This document shows positions 1 to 8,392 of a stretch of 40,814 bases of DNA, in pieces. The first letter of the stretch is position 1. The number at the start of each line of letters is the position of its first letter. The notes under the pieces are model-generated. The model was not told the origin of the DNA and did no database searches. It saw nothing but the letters and a program-made list of their open reading frames with translations. Source of the stretch: Solirubrobacterales bacterium (GTDB lineage Bacteria; Actinomycetota; Thermoleophilia; Solirubrobacterales; Solirubrobacteraceae); NCBI GenBank assembly GCA_019244395.1, contig JAFASQ010000277.1, positions 1 through 40,814 on the forward strand, given 5' to 3'. A program made the position numbers and the translations under genes.

Positions 1-435
1 GATGTTGACGATCCGCCCGGAACGGGCCTTCAACATCGCCCTGAGCGCGCGCCGGGTCAGCCTGAAGGCGGCCGTCAAGTTGGTCTGGAGCACCGAGTCC
101 CACTCCTCGTCGCCGAGCGACGGGGTGAGGTCGTCGCGGCTGATGCCCGCATTGTTCACCAGCACCAGCACCGGCCCGTCGAAGCGCGTCTCGAGTGCCC
201 CGAACAGCTCGTCGGGGGCACCCGGATCGCCGACGTCCGCGGCCAGCGCGACCGCCTCGCCGCCCTCGCCTTCGATCTCGCTCACCACCGCCTCGGCGCC
301 GGTGCGATCGGCGCGGTAGTTGACGCCGACGCGCCAGCCGTCCCGGGCGAGTGCGCGTGCGATGGCCGCGCCGATGCCGCGCGACGCCCCGGTCACGAGC
401 GCGCTGCCATCGCGAGACGCCGCCGGCTCAGGCAT
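1..435 (-). CDS. fabG: 3-oxoacyl-ACP reductase FabG, 3' part beyond the window edge
   Basis: NADPH-dependent reduction of 3-oxoacyl-ACP in the type II fatty-acid elongation cycle (family knowledge). Reading the minus strand from the ATG at 435 gives 145 codons without a stop, beginning MPEPAASRDGSALVTG. The SDR nucleotide-binding motif TGASRGIG lies at about residues 15-22, followed by the DV and VNNAG elements expected of classical SDRs. The frame is open at base 1, so the Ser-Tyr-Lys catalytic part is outside the window. The start overlaps the fabH stop by 8 bp, indicating translational coupling in a fabD-fabH-fabG operon. Another SDR is possible in principle, but the fab context makes FabG the natural call. 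Confidence 0.88.
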   Translation of the reverse strand, partial: MPEPAASRDGSALVTGASRGIGAAIARALARDGWRVGVNYRADRTGAEAVVSEIEGEGGEAVALAADVGDPGAPDELFGALETRFDGPVLVLVNNAGISRDDLTPSLGDEEWDSVLQTNLTAAFRLTRRALRAMLKARSGRIVNI

Positions 436-1456
436 CTTCGGAACCTCCCCATTCGACCACGCCTGCCCCCCAGGTGTAGCCGGCGCCGAACGCGCTCAGC
501 AGCACGCGCGCGCCGGGCTGAAGCCGGCCCCCGCGCTCGGCCGCGGCCAGACTGAGCGGCAGCGTGGCCGCAGAGGAGTTGCCGAGGTTCTCGATGACGT
601 CCACGACACGATCCGAGGGGAGCTGAAGTTTTTCCGCGAGCGCACGAAGAATCCTGCCGTTGGCCTGGTGGTAGACGAATAGGTCGATGTCCTCGAGCGC
701 CAGGCCGGCGCCCGCGACGGCGGCGAGCGTCGCCTCGCCCATCCGGGCCACCGCGTGGCGGTAGACCTCGGGCCCGTCCATGCGCAGCTTGCGGTCGGCG
801 TGGGCGATGTGGATCGCGGGGGCGCCCGAACCGTCGGCGCCCAGCACGATCGGGCCGATCGACCCGACCTCGCCGGCGGCGGGCCCAAGCACGACCGCGC
901 CGGCCCCGTCGCCGAACAGCGGTGCCGTCCGCTTGTCCTCCCAGTCGACGATGCGGGTGGTGAAGTCGGCGCCGATGAGCAGAATGCGCTCGGCTCGCCC
1001 GGTCTCGATCTGGGCGGCACCGAGTGACAGACCCGACAAGAAACCCGTGCACGCGGCGCCCAGATCGATCGCGCCGGCGCGGTCGGCGCCGACGGCGTGG
1101 GCCACGACCGGGGCGGCGTTGGGCATGAGTTCGTCCTGGGTGAGCGTCGCCACCAAGACCAGATCCACGTCGGCCGGGTCCACGCCGGCGCTGTGCAAAG
1201 CAGCCGAGCCCGCGCGGGCGGCGAACTCCGAGAGCCGCTCGTCGTCGGCCGCCACCGGCCGCGCGCGAATTCCGGTGCGCGAGACGATCCAGTCCTCGCT
1301 GACGCCGAGACGCTCGGCGAGCTCCGCGGTGGTGACGCGGGTTGACGGGACCTCGGCCGCCACCGAGAGGATCGCCGGACGCGCCGGCGCGAGCGCCGAC
1401 GTCGCCGCCTCGGCGCTGGCGTGGCTGCGCGGCTCGATGCGCGACGGGTCAAGCAC
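428..1456 (-). CDS. fabH: Beta-ketoacyl-ACP synthase III (FabH)
   Basis: Condenses a starter acyl-CoA with malonyl-ACP to begin fatty-acid synthesis. The 342-aa protein shows the thiolase fold and the complete Cys-His-Asn triad of the family: C136 in GAACTGF, H263 in VYHQANGRI and N293 in ENLGNSS. FADGAGA-type glycine motifs (here FGDGAGAVVLG at about 181-191) are also present. About 25 extra Ala/Arg/Ser-rich residues precede the core, so the true start may be a little downstream. However, the start given overlaps fabD by 8 bp, like the fabH/fabG junction, which supports it. Starter specificity (acetyl versus branched or isobutyryl) cannot be read from sequence. Confidence 0.93.
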   Translation of the reverse strand: MLDPSRIEPRSHASAEAATSALAPARPAILSVAAEVPSTRVTTAELAERLGVSEDWIVSRTGIRARPVAADDERLSEFAARAGSAALHSAGVDPADVDLVLVATLTQDELMPNAAPVVAHAVGADRAGAIDLGAACTGFLSGLSLGAAQIETGRAERILLIGADFTTRIVDWEDKRTAPLFGDGAGAVVLGPAAGEVGSIGPIVLGADGSGAPAIHIAHADRKLRMDGPEVYRHAVARMGEATLAAVAGAGLALEDIDLFVYHQANGRILRALAEKLQLPSDRVVDVIENLGNSSAATLPLSLAAAERGGRLQPGARVLLSAFGAGYTWGAGVVEWGGSEDA

Positions 1457-2288
1457 TGGCCAACTCCACGTCTCTCAGCGTGCGCTTGACCAGACCGGTC
1501 AGTACACGTCCCGGCCCGACTTCGACGAAACGCTCGGCGCCGCGTTCGTGCATGGCCAGCAGCGTCTCGCGCCATCGCACGGGCCTGATCAGCGCCTGAG
1601 CCAGCTGCTCGCGGATGTCTTCGAACGGCGCGGCCGTGACCGCGGAGAAGACAGTGGCGTGCTCGGGCGCCCAGATCTCGACCCGCTCGAGCGCGGCGGA
1701 GAACTGCGGCACCGCTTCGGCCATCATCGGCGAGTGGAACGCCCCGGTCACGGGCAACTCCATGGCTCGTAACCCAAGCTCCTTGGCCGATGCGCTCGCG
1801 CTTTCGAACCCGGCGCGATCGCCCGACAGCACCACCTGGTGGGGTGAGTTGTCGTTGGCCACCGCGAGGCCGTGCGGCTCGGCCAGCTCGTGGGCATGAT
1901 CGGCCGCGCCGGCACCCAGCAGGGCGAGCATGCTGCCGTCGCCGGCGCGCTCACCCGAGTCCTGCATCAGCTTGCCGCGAAGCGCGACCAGCTCGAGGCC
2001 GTCGCGTTCGCGCAGACAGCCGGCTGCGACCAACGCGGCCAGCTCGCCCAGCGAATGCCCGGCCATGAAGCTCCCGGACGGTCGTCCCAGCGCCGCCCAT
2101 CCGGCCAGGCTGGCGCAGAAGATGGCCGGCTGGGCGAACTTGGTGCCATCCTCGACTCGCGCGAACGGATCCTCGCCGACGATTTCCTCGGCCAGCAACA
2201 ACAAATCTGGTCGCACCTCGGCGACCGTCTCGCGCATCTCCGGGGTCTGGCTGCCTTGACCTGGAAACAGGATCGCCGTAACCGCCAT
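1449..2288 (-). CDS. fabD: Malonyl-CoA:ACP transacylase (FabD)
   Basis: Loads malonyl groups onto acyl carrier protein, supplying extender units to FabH and the elongating synthase. The 279-aa sequence has the GQGSQ motif at residues 10-14, the nucleophile Ser79 in GHSLGE and His185 in TGAFHSP, which together form the expected catalytic dyad. It is slightly shorter than the usual 300-310 aa. It is the first gene of the minus-strand fab cluster. No Shine-Dalgarno precedes the ATG, but a TAGGGT hexamer lies 9 nt upstream, so a leaderless or near-leaderless message is likely. Confidence 0.94.
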   Translation of the reverse strand: MAVTAILFPGQGSQTPEMRETVAEVRPDLLLLAEEIVGEDPFARVEDGTKFAQPAIFCASLAGWAALGRPSGSFMAGHSLGELAALVAAGCLRERDGLELVALRGKLMQDSGERAGDGSMLALLGAGAADHAHELAEPHGLAVANDNSPHQVVLSGDRAGFESASASAKELGLRAMELPVTGAFHSPMMAEAVPQFSAALERVEIWAPEHATVFSAVTAAPFEDIREQLAQALIRPVRWRETLLAMHERGAERFVEVGPGRVLTGLVKRTLRDVELASA

Positions 2289-2297
2289 TCTGATATC

Positions 2298-2303
2298 ACC
2301 CTA
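2298..2303 (-). promoter_or_regulatory. Candidate -10 element for the fab operon
   Basis: TAGGGT on the minus strand ends 9 nt before the fabD ATG at 2288. It fits TAnnnT, and no Shine-Dalgarno lies in between. I see no convincing -35. It is one of many similarly placed hexamers in this window. Confidence 0.4.
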
Positions 2304-2342
2304 CGCGGCAGTTCGGGTCCGGATACACGCGCCCTGCGGACT

Positions 2343-2360
2343 TCCCCCCGTTCGGGGGGA
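2343..2360 (+). other. GC hairpin covering the Shine-Dalgarno of the next gene
   Basis: TCCCCCCG-TT-CGGGGGGA forms a perfect stem. Its 3' arm contains the GGA of the GGAGG (2358-2362) that serves the TTG start at 2371. Folding would hide the ribosome binding site. It may instead be the remnant of a terminator facing the divergent fab operon. Confidence 0.45.
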
Positions 2361-2370
2361 GGCTGGAACC

Positions 2371-3198
2371 TTGAGTCTTCCCGAGCCAAATTCGTCCTCC
2401 GCCGCGCTCGTCACCGGTGCCTCGTCGGGCATCGGGAGCGAGATCGCGAAACAGCTCGCGGCGCGCGGTTTCACGCTGGTCCTGGCCGCCCGGCGCGAGG
2501 ACCGGCTGGTGGCATTGGCAGACGAGCTGAGCGCCGAGCACGGCGTGCGGGTGGAGACGATCGCCGCCGACCTCGGCAAGCCGACGCCGCGCGGCCGGAT
2601 CTCCGGCCAGATCGAAGAGCTCAACCTTCAGGTGGAGATCCTCATCAACAACGCCGGCTTCGCCACCGGCGGAGAGCCGTTCCACGAGGCCGATCCCGAA
2701 CGGGAGATCGAGCAAGTGCGAGTCGACGTCGAGGCGGTGGTGGCGCTCACGTCGGCCTTCCTGCCGGCGATGGTGAAGCGTGGACGGGGCGCGATTCTCA
2801 ACGTCGCCTCGACCGCCGGGATGCAGCCGATTCCCTACTCCGCCGGCTACTCGGCCGCCAAGGCCTACGTTCTGACTTTCTCCGAGGCGATTCACCAGGA
2901 GGTACGCGGCCACGGAGTCACCGTGACCGCGCTGGCTCCGGGCCCGGTTGACACGGACTTCTGGCAGATCGCCGGCTGGGAGACGGCGACGGGGAGGTCG
3001 TTCGAGCGCTCGGTTCCCGGTGCCCTGATCTCGCCCCAGCAGGCCGCGCGCGCCGGCGTCGAGGGGCTCGAGCGCGGTGAGCGCGTGGTCGTGCCAGGCC
3101 TACCTATACGCGCCGCGATGACGGCATGGCGCTACGTCCCGAACGCGTTCAGGCTGCCGGCACTCGCGCGTTTCATGCGCCCCGGGATCGAGGATTAA
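2371..3198 (+). CDS. Short-chain dehydrogenase/reductase, DltE/YqjQ-like
   Basis: Classical SDR of 275 aa; NAD(P)-dependent oxidoreductase of unknown substrate. The cofactor motif TGASSGIG is at residues 15-22, NNAG at 93-96, and the catalytic Ser147, Tyr160 and Lys164 are all in place (YSAAK). The C-terminal part (residues 215-275) carries PGALISPQQAARAGVEGLERG and an arginine-rich tail, as in the broad-specificity ketone/acyl reductases of this group. The start is TTG at 2371, chosen because GGAGG lies 8-12 nt upstream and the SDR fold begins soon after. It is divergent from fabD and separated from it by 82 bp, so a link to lipid metabolism is only contextual. Confidence 0.85.
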   Translation: MSLPEPNSSSAALVTGASSGIGSEIAKQLAARGFTLVLAARREDRLVALADELSAEHGVRVETIAADLGKPTPRGRISGQIEELNLQVEILINNAGFATGGEPFHEADPEREIEQVRVDVEAVVALTSAFLPAMVKRGRGAILNVASTAGMQPIPYSAGYSAAKAYVLTFSEAIHQEVRGHGVTVTALAPGPVDTDFWQIAGWETATGRSFERSVPGALISPQQAARAGVEGLERGERVVVPGLPIRAAMTAWRYVPNAFRLPALARFMRPGIED

Positions 3199-3234
3199 GG
3201 GCCTCGCTGCGCTCGGCGTCCGTGGGGCCGGGTG

Positions 3235-3250
3235 CCCCATCCGGATGGGG
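3235..3250. terminator. Palindromic hairpin between convergent genes
   Basis: CCCCATCCGGATGGGG is a perfect 16-bp palindrome in the 115-bp gap between the convergent SDR and response-regulator genes. There is no T-tract on either side, so it would act as a U-less hairpin terminator, as is common in actinobacteria. Confidence 0.5.
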
Positions 3251-3313
3251 ATCGTCATTCGTCAGACGCATCGGCTGGCGCGGAGTTCGTCACGCGCCGT
3301 CGCCAGAATCGGG

Positions 3314-3913
3314 CTATCCCAGCAGCCCGATCCGCTGGGCCCGCCGCACCGCCTCGGCTCGGTTGCGCGCCCGCAGCTTGCGATACAGCACGCTGGTGTG
3401 CTCCTTGACCGTGTGCGGTGACAGGTAGAGACGCTCGGCGATCTCGCGGTTGGTCGAGCCCCGGGCGATCAGGTCGAGCACCTCGCGCTCGCGCTCGGTC
3501 AGCAACGGCGCCGGCTGCTCGGCCTTGGTGGGAAACGCGGTCATCCCGAGCCCGACCCGCCGGACGGCGGCGGCCACCCTCGCCGCCTCCCAGTCCTTGG
3601 AGACGAATCCGGATGCGCCCGCCGCCCTCGCCGCCGCAGGCGACATCCGGCCGGCTCCCGAGATCAGGACGACGCGGGTGGCCGGCGACGCCTCGCGGAT
3701 CGCCGCCGATAGCTCGGCCCCGGACTCGCCGGCCAGGAACAGGTCGACGAGCGCGACGTGCGGCTTGTGGGCCCGGGCCAGCGCGATCGCCTCGGCGCCG
3801 GTGCGCGCCTGAAAGAAGCGCTCGACCCAGGGCTGCTCGCCCAACAGCACCCGAAAGCCCCAGTGCACGACGTCGTGGTCGTCGACGACCAGCACGCGCA
3901 GCCGCTCCTCCAT
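3314..3913 (-). CDS. NarL/LuxR-family response regulator
   Basis: Transcription factor output of the adjacent histidine kinase. The 199-aa protein has a receiver domain (residues 5-120) with the acidic pocket D11/D12, phosphoacceptor D57 in ALVDLF and the conserved K106 in FVSKDW. A LuxR-type helix-turn-helix follows at residues 135-195 (LTEREREVLDLIARG, then SPHTVKEHTSVLYRKL). The start at 3913 makes a TGATG stop/start overlap with the kinase gene; the longer reading frame upstream lies inside the kinase gene and is unnecessary. Targets are unknown. Confidence 0.92.
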   Translation of the reverse strand: MEERLRVLVVDDHDVVHWGFRVLLGEQPWVERFFQARTGAEAIALARAHKPHVALVDLFLAGESGAELSAAIREASPATRVVLISGAGRMSPAAARAAGASGFVSKDWEAARVAAAVRRVGLGMTAFPTKAEQPAPLLTEREREVLDLIARGSTNREIAERLYLSPHTVKEHTSVLYRKLRARNRAEAVRRAQRIGLLG

Positions 3914-5049
3914 CAATCGACGTCCTGCTGCAGAGGCACGACCAGGCGCACGCGCCACCGGTCGCCGTCGACCGGGCCGGACTCCACAGCGCCGCCCTGC
4001 TGAAGCGCCTCGAAGGCGGCTAGGCGCAGGCCCATCCCGGCCTCACCGGTGCCGGGGCGGGCGCCGTCGTTACGCACCTCGAGCGTGAAGTCCTGCTGGT
4101 CGCGCGAAACCGCCACCTCCACCCGTGTGGGGTGGGCGTGCTTGGCGATATTGCGCAGAGCTTCCGCCAGCACCGACTGGGCCAGGGGCTCGAGGTCGGC
4201 CGGGACGCTCGACTCGCCGTGCCAATCGACGGCCACGACCACTCCGGGCGATTTCCTGACCCGCTCGAGCTCGGCGGCCAGGGTCGTCCCGGTCTCGGCC
4301 GCGAGCGGCGCGAGCGGCCGCTCGAGCGCACGCCGCAGGTCGCTCAGCGCCTCCTGCATCTCAACCCGGCAGCGCTCGCGCTCGGCGCGATCCAGGGGCT
4401 GCTCGGCCCCCAGCGCGAGCGACACCCCGAACAGGCGCTGGAGCACGCTTTCGTGGATCTCCCGAGCCAGATCGAGCCGCTCGCCGAGCCGCCGCATGCG
4501 CTCCTGCTGGCGGGTGACGTTGCGCGCGGCGGCCACCAGCGCCGCGGTCTTGCCCAGGGTCCAGAGCAGGTGGCGCTCGCCGTCGGAGAGCTCGAACCGG
4601 CCACCGCCCCGGTCAGCACAGATCACTCCGTACGCGTAGCCCCCCGCGCTCATCGGCGTGCACACCAGGGTGGTGACGCCGAGCAGCTGGGCGTACTCGA
4701 GCGGGACCGCCTCTTCGATCCCCTCGGAGACCACGACTACCTTGTCCTCCAGCAGCGCGCGCTGGGCGATCGGCGTGTTGACCAGCGTCGGCCTGATCCC
4801 GGACAGCTGCTCGAACGGGATACCGTGGGAGCCGATCGCGCGCACGCGGCGGCGCGCTGCGTCGGCCATGAAGACCGCCGCCCGGCGCATCGTGGTCAGG
4901 CGGCAGATCGCCTCGCAGATCCGGTCGTAGAACTCGGTCGGGGAGGTGTGCATGTCGATGTCGGCCAGCAGCTCGACGAACACCTCGAGCGGCTCGACCC
5001 CGGCAAACAGCGACGGTGGCGGGGAGGCGGTGGGTTGCTCGACGCTCAC
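3913..5049 (-). CDS. GAF-domain sensor histidine kinase (NarL-type HisKA_3)
   Basis: Cytoplasmic two-component sensor of 378 aa. There is no transmembrane segment. Residues about 20-175 form a GAF domain (RRAAVFMAD, ICADRGGGRFELSDGE), so the signal is probably an intracellular small molecule, redox or gas ligand. The dimerisation helix LDLAREIHESVLQ carries the phosphorylatable His199, and the HATPase domain has an N-box (EALRNIAKHAHPTRVEV) and a GMGLRL glycine box. It overlaps the upstream FO synthase gene by 4 bp (ATGA) and the downstream regulator by 1 bp, so all three are probably one translationally coupled operon. Which ligand the GAF domain senses is not visible. Confidence 0.9.
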   Translation of the reverse strand: MSVEQPTASPPPSLFAGVEPLEVFVELLADIDMHTSPTEFYDRICEAICRLTTMRRAAVFMADAARRRVRAIGSHGIPFEQLSGIRPTLVNTPIAQRALLEDKVVVVSEGIEEAVPLEYAQLLGVTTLVCTPMSAGGYAYGVICADRGGGRFELSDGERHLLWTLGKTAALVAAARNVTRQQERMRRLGERLDLAREIHESVLQRLFGVSLALGAEQPLDRAERERCRVEMQEALSDLRRALERPLAPLAAETGTTLAAELERVRKSPGVVVAVDWHGESSVPADLEPLAQSVLAEALRNIAKHAHPTRVEVAVSRDQQDFTLEVRNDGARPGTGEAGMGLRLAAFEALQQGGAVESGPVDGDRWRVRLVVPLQQDVD

Positions 5050-7322
5050 ATCACGCCGTCCGGCCCGTCGGCGCTCGCCGTCCTGGGCTCGCCAACACCG
5101 CCGGCGGCCAGACTCATCCGGCGCGGCAGCTCGTAACGCCGCCGGATGTCATACAGGGTCGTCCGCTCGGCGGCCGGCCGACCCGCGCGGTGCGCGGCCG
5201 CGACGAGCTCGTCCGGGGTCAGACGAACCCCGTGGTAGCTGCCGGCCATGCGCGAGATCGATTCCTCCATCAGCGTTCCGCCCAGGTCGTTGACTCCCCA
5301 GCGCAGCGATTCGGTAGCGGCGTCGAGCCCCATCTTGACCCAGCTGGCCTGGAGATTGGTCACGGTGCGGCCGAGCGCGAGGCGGAACGCCGCGGTGTGC
5401 TTGAGGTTCTCCTCGCGCGAGATCTCCTCCACCCCGTGGGTGCGCCCGAGCAGCGTGTGGAAGGGGATGAACGACAGCGGCACGAACTCGGTGAACCCGC
5501 CGGTGCGTTCTTGGAGCTCGCGAACCACCCGCATGTGCTCGGCCAGCTCCCAGGGCTCCTCGACGTGACCGAACATCACGGTCACGGTCGAGCGGATGCC
5601 CTCGGCGTGCGAGGCCTCGATGATCTCGATCCACCTCGCCACGGGCAACTTGTTGGGCGAGATGCGCTCGCGCACGCCGTCGTGCAGAACCTCGGCGGCC
5701 GTCCCGGGCGTCGACCCGAGGCCGGCGTCGCGCAGGCGGTCGAACACGGCGCGCGGCGCCAGGCCGGAGACGTCGCACATGTGCGCGACCTCCATCGGCG
5801 AATAAGCGTGCAGGTGTAGCTCCGGGGCGGTCCGCTTGGCCACTCGCAGCCACTTCTCGTATTCCTCGAGTCCCCAGTCGGGATGGATGCCGGATTGCAT
5901 GCAGATCTCGGTGGCGCCGAACGCGACGGCCTCTTCCACCCTGCGCACGAACTCCTCCTCGGAGTGCTCATAGGCGTCCGGCGAGCGGCGCGACTGACCG
6001 AAGCCGCAGAACGCGCAGCCGACCGTGCAGATGTTCGAGACGTTGATGTTTCGGTTGACCACGAAAGTGACCGTGTCGCCGGCCAGTTCCCTGCGCAGCT
6101 CGTCGGCCGCCGCGCGCATCTCCTCGATCACCGGCGAACGGGTCTCGGCGAACAGCGCGGTCAGCTCCTCGGGGGTGAGGGAGGCGCCGTCGCGAGCCCG
6201 CTGTATCGCCCTTGGTGCGGCGGCGTCGGCCACCTGCAAATCGACCCGTCGGCCCGATCCGCGGCGCGGGATGAACGACCAGTAGCGCGCCTTGATCACG
6301 TCCATCACCGGCCGGGAGATCCAAACGGGATCGATGTACTCGGGATACACACACAACCGCTCGGACAGGGCGAGGCCTTCGGCACGCAGCCGCTTGCGCG
6401 CGTCGCTGGGTGACGGGAACGGATGCTCGGGCGAGATGTGGTCCCCGTTGGCGCTCAGCCCGCCGAGGTCGGTCGCGCCCGCTCGCACCAGTTCGGTCCA
6501 CCAGTCGGACAGGTTGGGCGGGACCTGGATCCCCACCCCGGGCATCAGCCGCCGCGCCTCGCCGACCAGGCGCTTCATGTCCTCGAGCGTGACCTCGCAC
6601 GCCCACGGGGGCGCGTTGAGGCGCGGGCCCTCCCATACTCCGGTGCGCCAGTATGCGCGGGTGGCGGCATCGGCGATCTGGGCGGGCTCGCGCCCGTAAT
6701 AGTTCTGATGCGGCACGTAGTTTTGGAGGATCACTTCCTGGATGTGCCCCTGGCGCTCGTGCAATTCGGCTAGCTGCTCGAGCGCCGCGACCCGCTCCTC
6801 CTCGGTCTCGCCGATCCCGACGAGGATCCCGCTTGTAAACGGGATGTTCAGCTCGCCGGCGGCCGTTATCGTCTCGATCCGTCGGGCCGGGTGCTTGGTC
6901 GGAGAGCCCTGGTGGACGACGAGGTCGGGGTTGCTCGACTCGAGCATCAGGCCCTGCGAGGCGGTCACCGCCCGCAGGCGGGCAAGCTCGTCGCGGCCCA
7001 GCACGCCCAGGTTGGTGTGCGGGAGCATCCCCCGCTCCAGCGCGCGCTCGCACGTCCAGACCACGTAGGCGACGAAATCCTCGTGCCCATAGGCCCTCAG
7101 GCGAGCCGCCACCTCAGGGTTGACCTCGGGCTTCTCGCCGGTGAGCACGAGCAGCTCCTTGACGTGGTGGCGGGAGACCGCCCGGTCGAGCAGCTCGAGC
7201 ACCTCGTCTGGCGCGTACAGGTGGGGCTTGTGGGTCGCGAACGCGCAGTACTTGCAGTAGCAGCGGCAGGTCCGCGACAGCGACAGCGTGAGGTTCCGGC
7301 TGAACGTGACACGGCGACGCAT
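5046..7322 (-). CDS. fbiC: FO synthase, fused CofG-CofH (FbiC)
   Basis: Makes the deazaflavin chromophore FO of coenzyme F420 from tyrosine and 5-amino-6-ribitylaminouracil, using two radical-SAM domains. The CofG half carries CX3CX2C at C19/C23/C26 (CRCYCKYC). The CofH half carries C432/C436/C439 (CTVGCAFCGF), and both show the expected glycine-rich GEKPE and GIHPD elements. With the ATG at 7322 the protein is 758 aa, shorter than mycobacterial FbiC (about 850 aa) because the usual N-terminal preamble is absent. A longer frame to 7640 runs into the divergent lipoprotein gene and is unlikely. The fused arrangement is typical of Actinobacteria. It leads an operon with a histidine kinase and response regulator. 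Confidence 0.93.
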   Translation of the reverse strand: MRRRVTFSRNLTLSLSRTCRCYCKYCAFATHKPHLYAPDEVLELLDRAVSRHHVKELLVLTGEKPEVNPEVAARLRAYGHEDFVAYVVWTCERALERGMLPHTNLGVLGRDELARLRAVTASQGLMLESSNPDLVVHQGSPTKHPARRIETITAAGELNIPFTSGILVGIGETEEERVAALEQLAELHERQGHIQEVILQNYVPHQNYYGREPAQIADAATRAYWRTGVWEGPRLNAPPWACEVTLEDMKRLVGEARRLMPGVGIQVPPNLSDWWTELVRAGATDLGGLSANGDHISPEHPFPSPSDARKRLRAEGLALSERLCVYPEYIDPVWISRPVMDVIKARYWSFIPRRGSGRRVDLQVADAAAPRAIQRARDGASLTPEELTALFAETRSPVIEEMRAAADELRRELAGDTVTFVVNRNINVSNICTVGCAFCGFGQSRRSPDAYEHSEEEFVRRVEEAVAFGATEICMQSGIHPDWGLEEYEKWLRVAKRTAPELHLHAYSPMEVAHMCDVSGLAPRAVFDRLRDAGLGSTPGTAAEVLHDGVRERISPNKLPVARWIEIIEASHAEGIRSTVTVMFGHVEEPWELAEHMRVVRELQERTGGFTEFVPLSFIPFHTLLGRTHGVEEISREENLKHTAAFRLALGRTVTNLQASWVKMGLDAATESLRWGVNDLGGTLMEESISRMAGSYHGVRLTPDELVAAAHRAGRPAAERTTLYDIRRRYELPRRMSLAAGGVGEPRTASADGPDGVM

Positions 7323-7333
7323 GCGCGCGGCAG

Positions 7334-7339
7334 ATTCTA
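7334..7339 (-). promoter_or_regulatory. Candidate -10 element for fbiC
   Basis: TAGAAT on the minus strand, 11 nt before the ATG at 7322, with no Shine-Dalgarno in between. It lies back to back with the plus-strand TATCCT at 7349, so the two divergent promoters would overlap within the 42-bp gap. Confidence 0.45.
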
Positions 7340-7348
7340 CGAACCACC

Positions 7349-7354
7349 TATCCT
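7349..7354 (+). promoter_or_regulatory. Candidate -10 element for the THI5-like lipoprotein gene
   Basis: TATCCT, 10 nt before the ATG at 7365. The same hexamer stands at 7-8 nt before ygfZ, clpS and the desaturase gene in this window. No clear -35 was found. Confidence 0.45.
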
Positions 7355-7364
7355 GGCGCGGCCC

Positions 7365-8366
7365 ATGCGCCGATCCATGCTCGTCGCGGCCTGCATGCTG
7401 GCCCTCGTCATCGTGGGTTGCGGCCCGGGCTCTGCAGCGACCCAGTCTTCGCTCCGCGACGCCACCTTGATGCTCGATTTCACGCCCAACGCGGTACACG
7501 CCGGCATCTATTCGGCGCTCGCCCACCACTACGTGCACAACCTCGGTTTGCGGCTGCACGTGATCGCGCCCACCGCCTCGGTCGACCCGATCAAGCTGCT
7601 CGAAACCGGGCGGGTGAACTTCGCCATCCTCGACATCCACGATCTCGCCATCGCCCGCGAGCGCGGCCAGGACATCGTGGGCGTCATGGCGATCGTCCAG
7701 CGCCCGCTCTCATCGGTGATTGCCGCTCCGGATATCGCGACGCCGCGCGCGCTCCCCGGCAAGACGGTTGGGATCACCGGCGTGCCGAGCGACACCGCTG
7801 TACTGCGATCGGTGGTCTCGGGGGCCGGGGCCGATCCGGCCAAGGTCAAGACGATCACGATCGGCTTCAATGCCGTGGCCGACCTGCTGGCCGGGCGCGT
7901 GGCCGCCGCCACCGCCTTCTGGAACGACGAGGGTCAGGCGATCCAGAGCAAGCGGCCCGGCTTTCACATCTTCCGGGTCGACGACTACGGGGCTCCGTCT
8001 TACCCAGAGCTCGTGGTCTGCGCGACGCGGCACACCCTCGACCGCGACGCGAGCCTGACCCAGGAGGTGGTTGACGCGCTCGTGTACGGCTACGACTTCA
8101 CGGAGTTCAACCCGTCGCGAAGTGCCGAGGATCTCGAGGAATTCGTGCCCGGGCTTGACCCGAGGCTCGTCAGGGCGCAGCTGAACGCGCTCCTGCCGGT
8201 GTTCCAGGGGCCCAACTATCGGGTGGGCGAACTCAGTCCCGCGCGCCTGCGTGCGTGGGCGAATTGGGAGGTCAGGTTCGGGATCGTCTCCCGCCCGCCC
8301 GACGTGGCGCGCGCGTTCGACCCGAGCTTCGGCGCGAACGTGCCGACGCCGGCGCCCCGGGGTTGA
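7365..8366 (+). CDS. NMT1/THI5-like ABC substrate-binding lipoprotein
   Basis: Predicted extracytoplasmic binding protein of 333 aa. The N-terminus is a lipoprotein signal (MRRSMLVAACMLALVIVGC, lipobox ending at Cys19). The family hallmark DFTPNxxHxGI appears just after it (about residues 36-46), as in ThiY/RibY-type proteins that bind thiamine-pyrimidine precursors or riboflavin. The ATG at 7365 is preferred because it starts the signal peptide directly. No permease or ATPase gene is adjacent, so it is an orphan here. The divergent neighbour is FO synthase, which makes a flavin-like ligand conceivable, but the pyrimidine role is equally possible. The gene ends within a strong hairpin. Confidence 0.82.
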   Translation: MRRSMLVAACMLALVIVGCGPGSAATQSSLRDATLMLDFTPNAVHAGIYSALAHHYVHNLGLRLHVIAPTASVDPIKLLETGRVNFAILDIHDLAIARERGQDIVGVMAIVQRPLSSVIAAPDIATPRALPGKTVGITGVPSDTAVLRSVVSGAGADPAKVKTITIGFNAVADLLAGRVAAATAFWNDEGQAIQSKRPGFHIFRVDDYGAPSYPELVVCATRHTLDRDASLTQEVVDALVYGYDFTEFNPSRSAEDLEEFVPGLDPRLVRAQLNALLPVFQGPNYRVGELSPARLRAWANWEVRFGIVSRPPDVARAFDPSFGANVPTPAPRG

Positions 8367-8384
8367 TGCCTCCCGGCGTCGGCA
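8341..8384 (+). terminator. Strong hairpin spanning the lipoprotein gene stop
   Basis: TGCCGACGCCGG (8341-8352) and CCGGCGTCGGCA (8373-8384) are perfect 12-bp inverted repeats around a 20-nt loop, which itself contains CCCCGGGG. The stop codon (8364-8366) is in the loop. There is no T-tract. It is a probable intrinsic, U-less terminator ahead of the promoter at 8393. Confidence 0.6.
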
Positions 8385-8392
8385 AGCTGACC

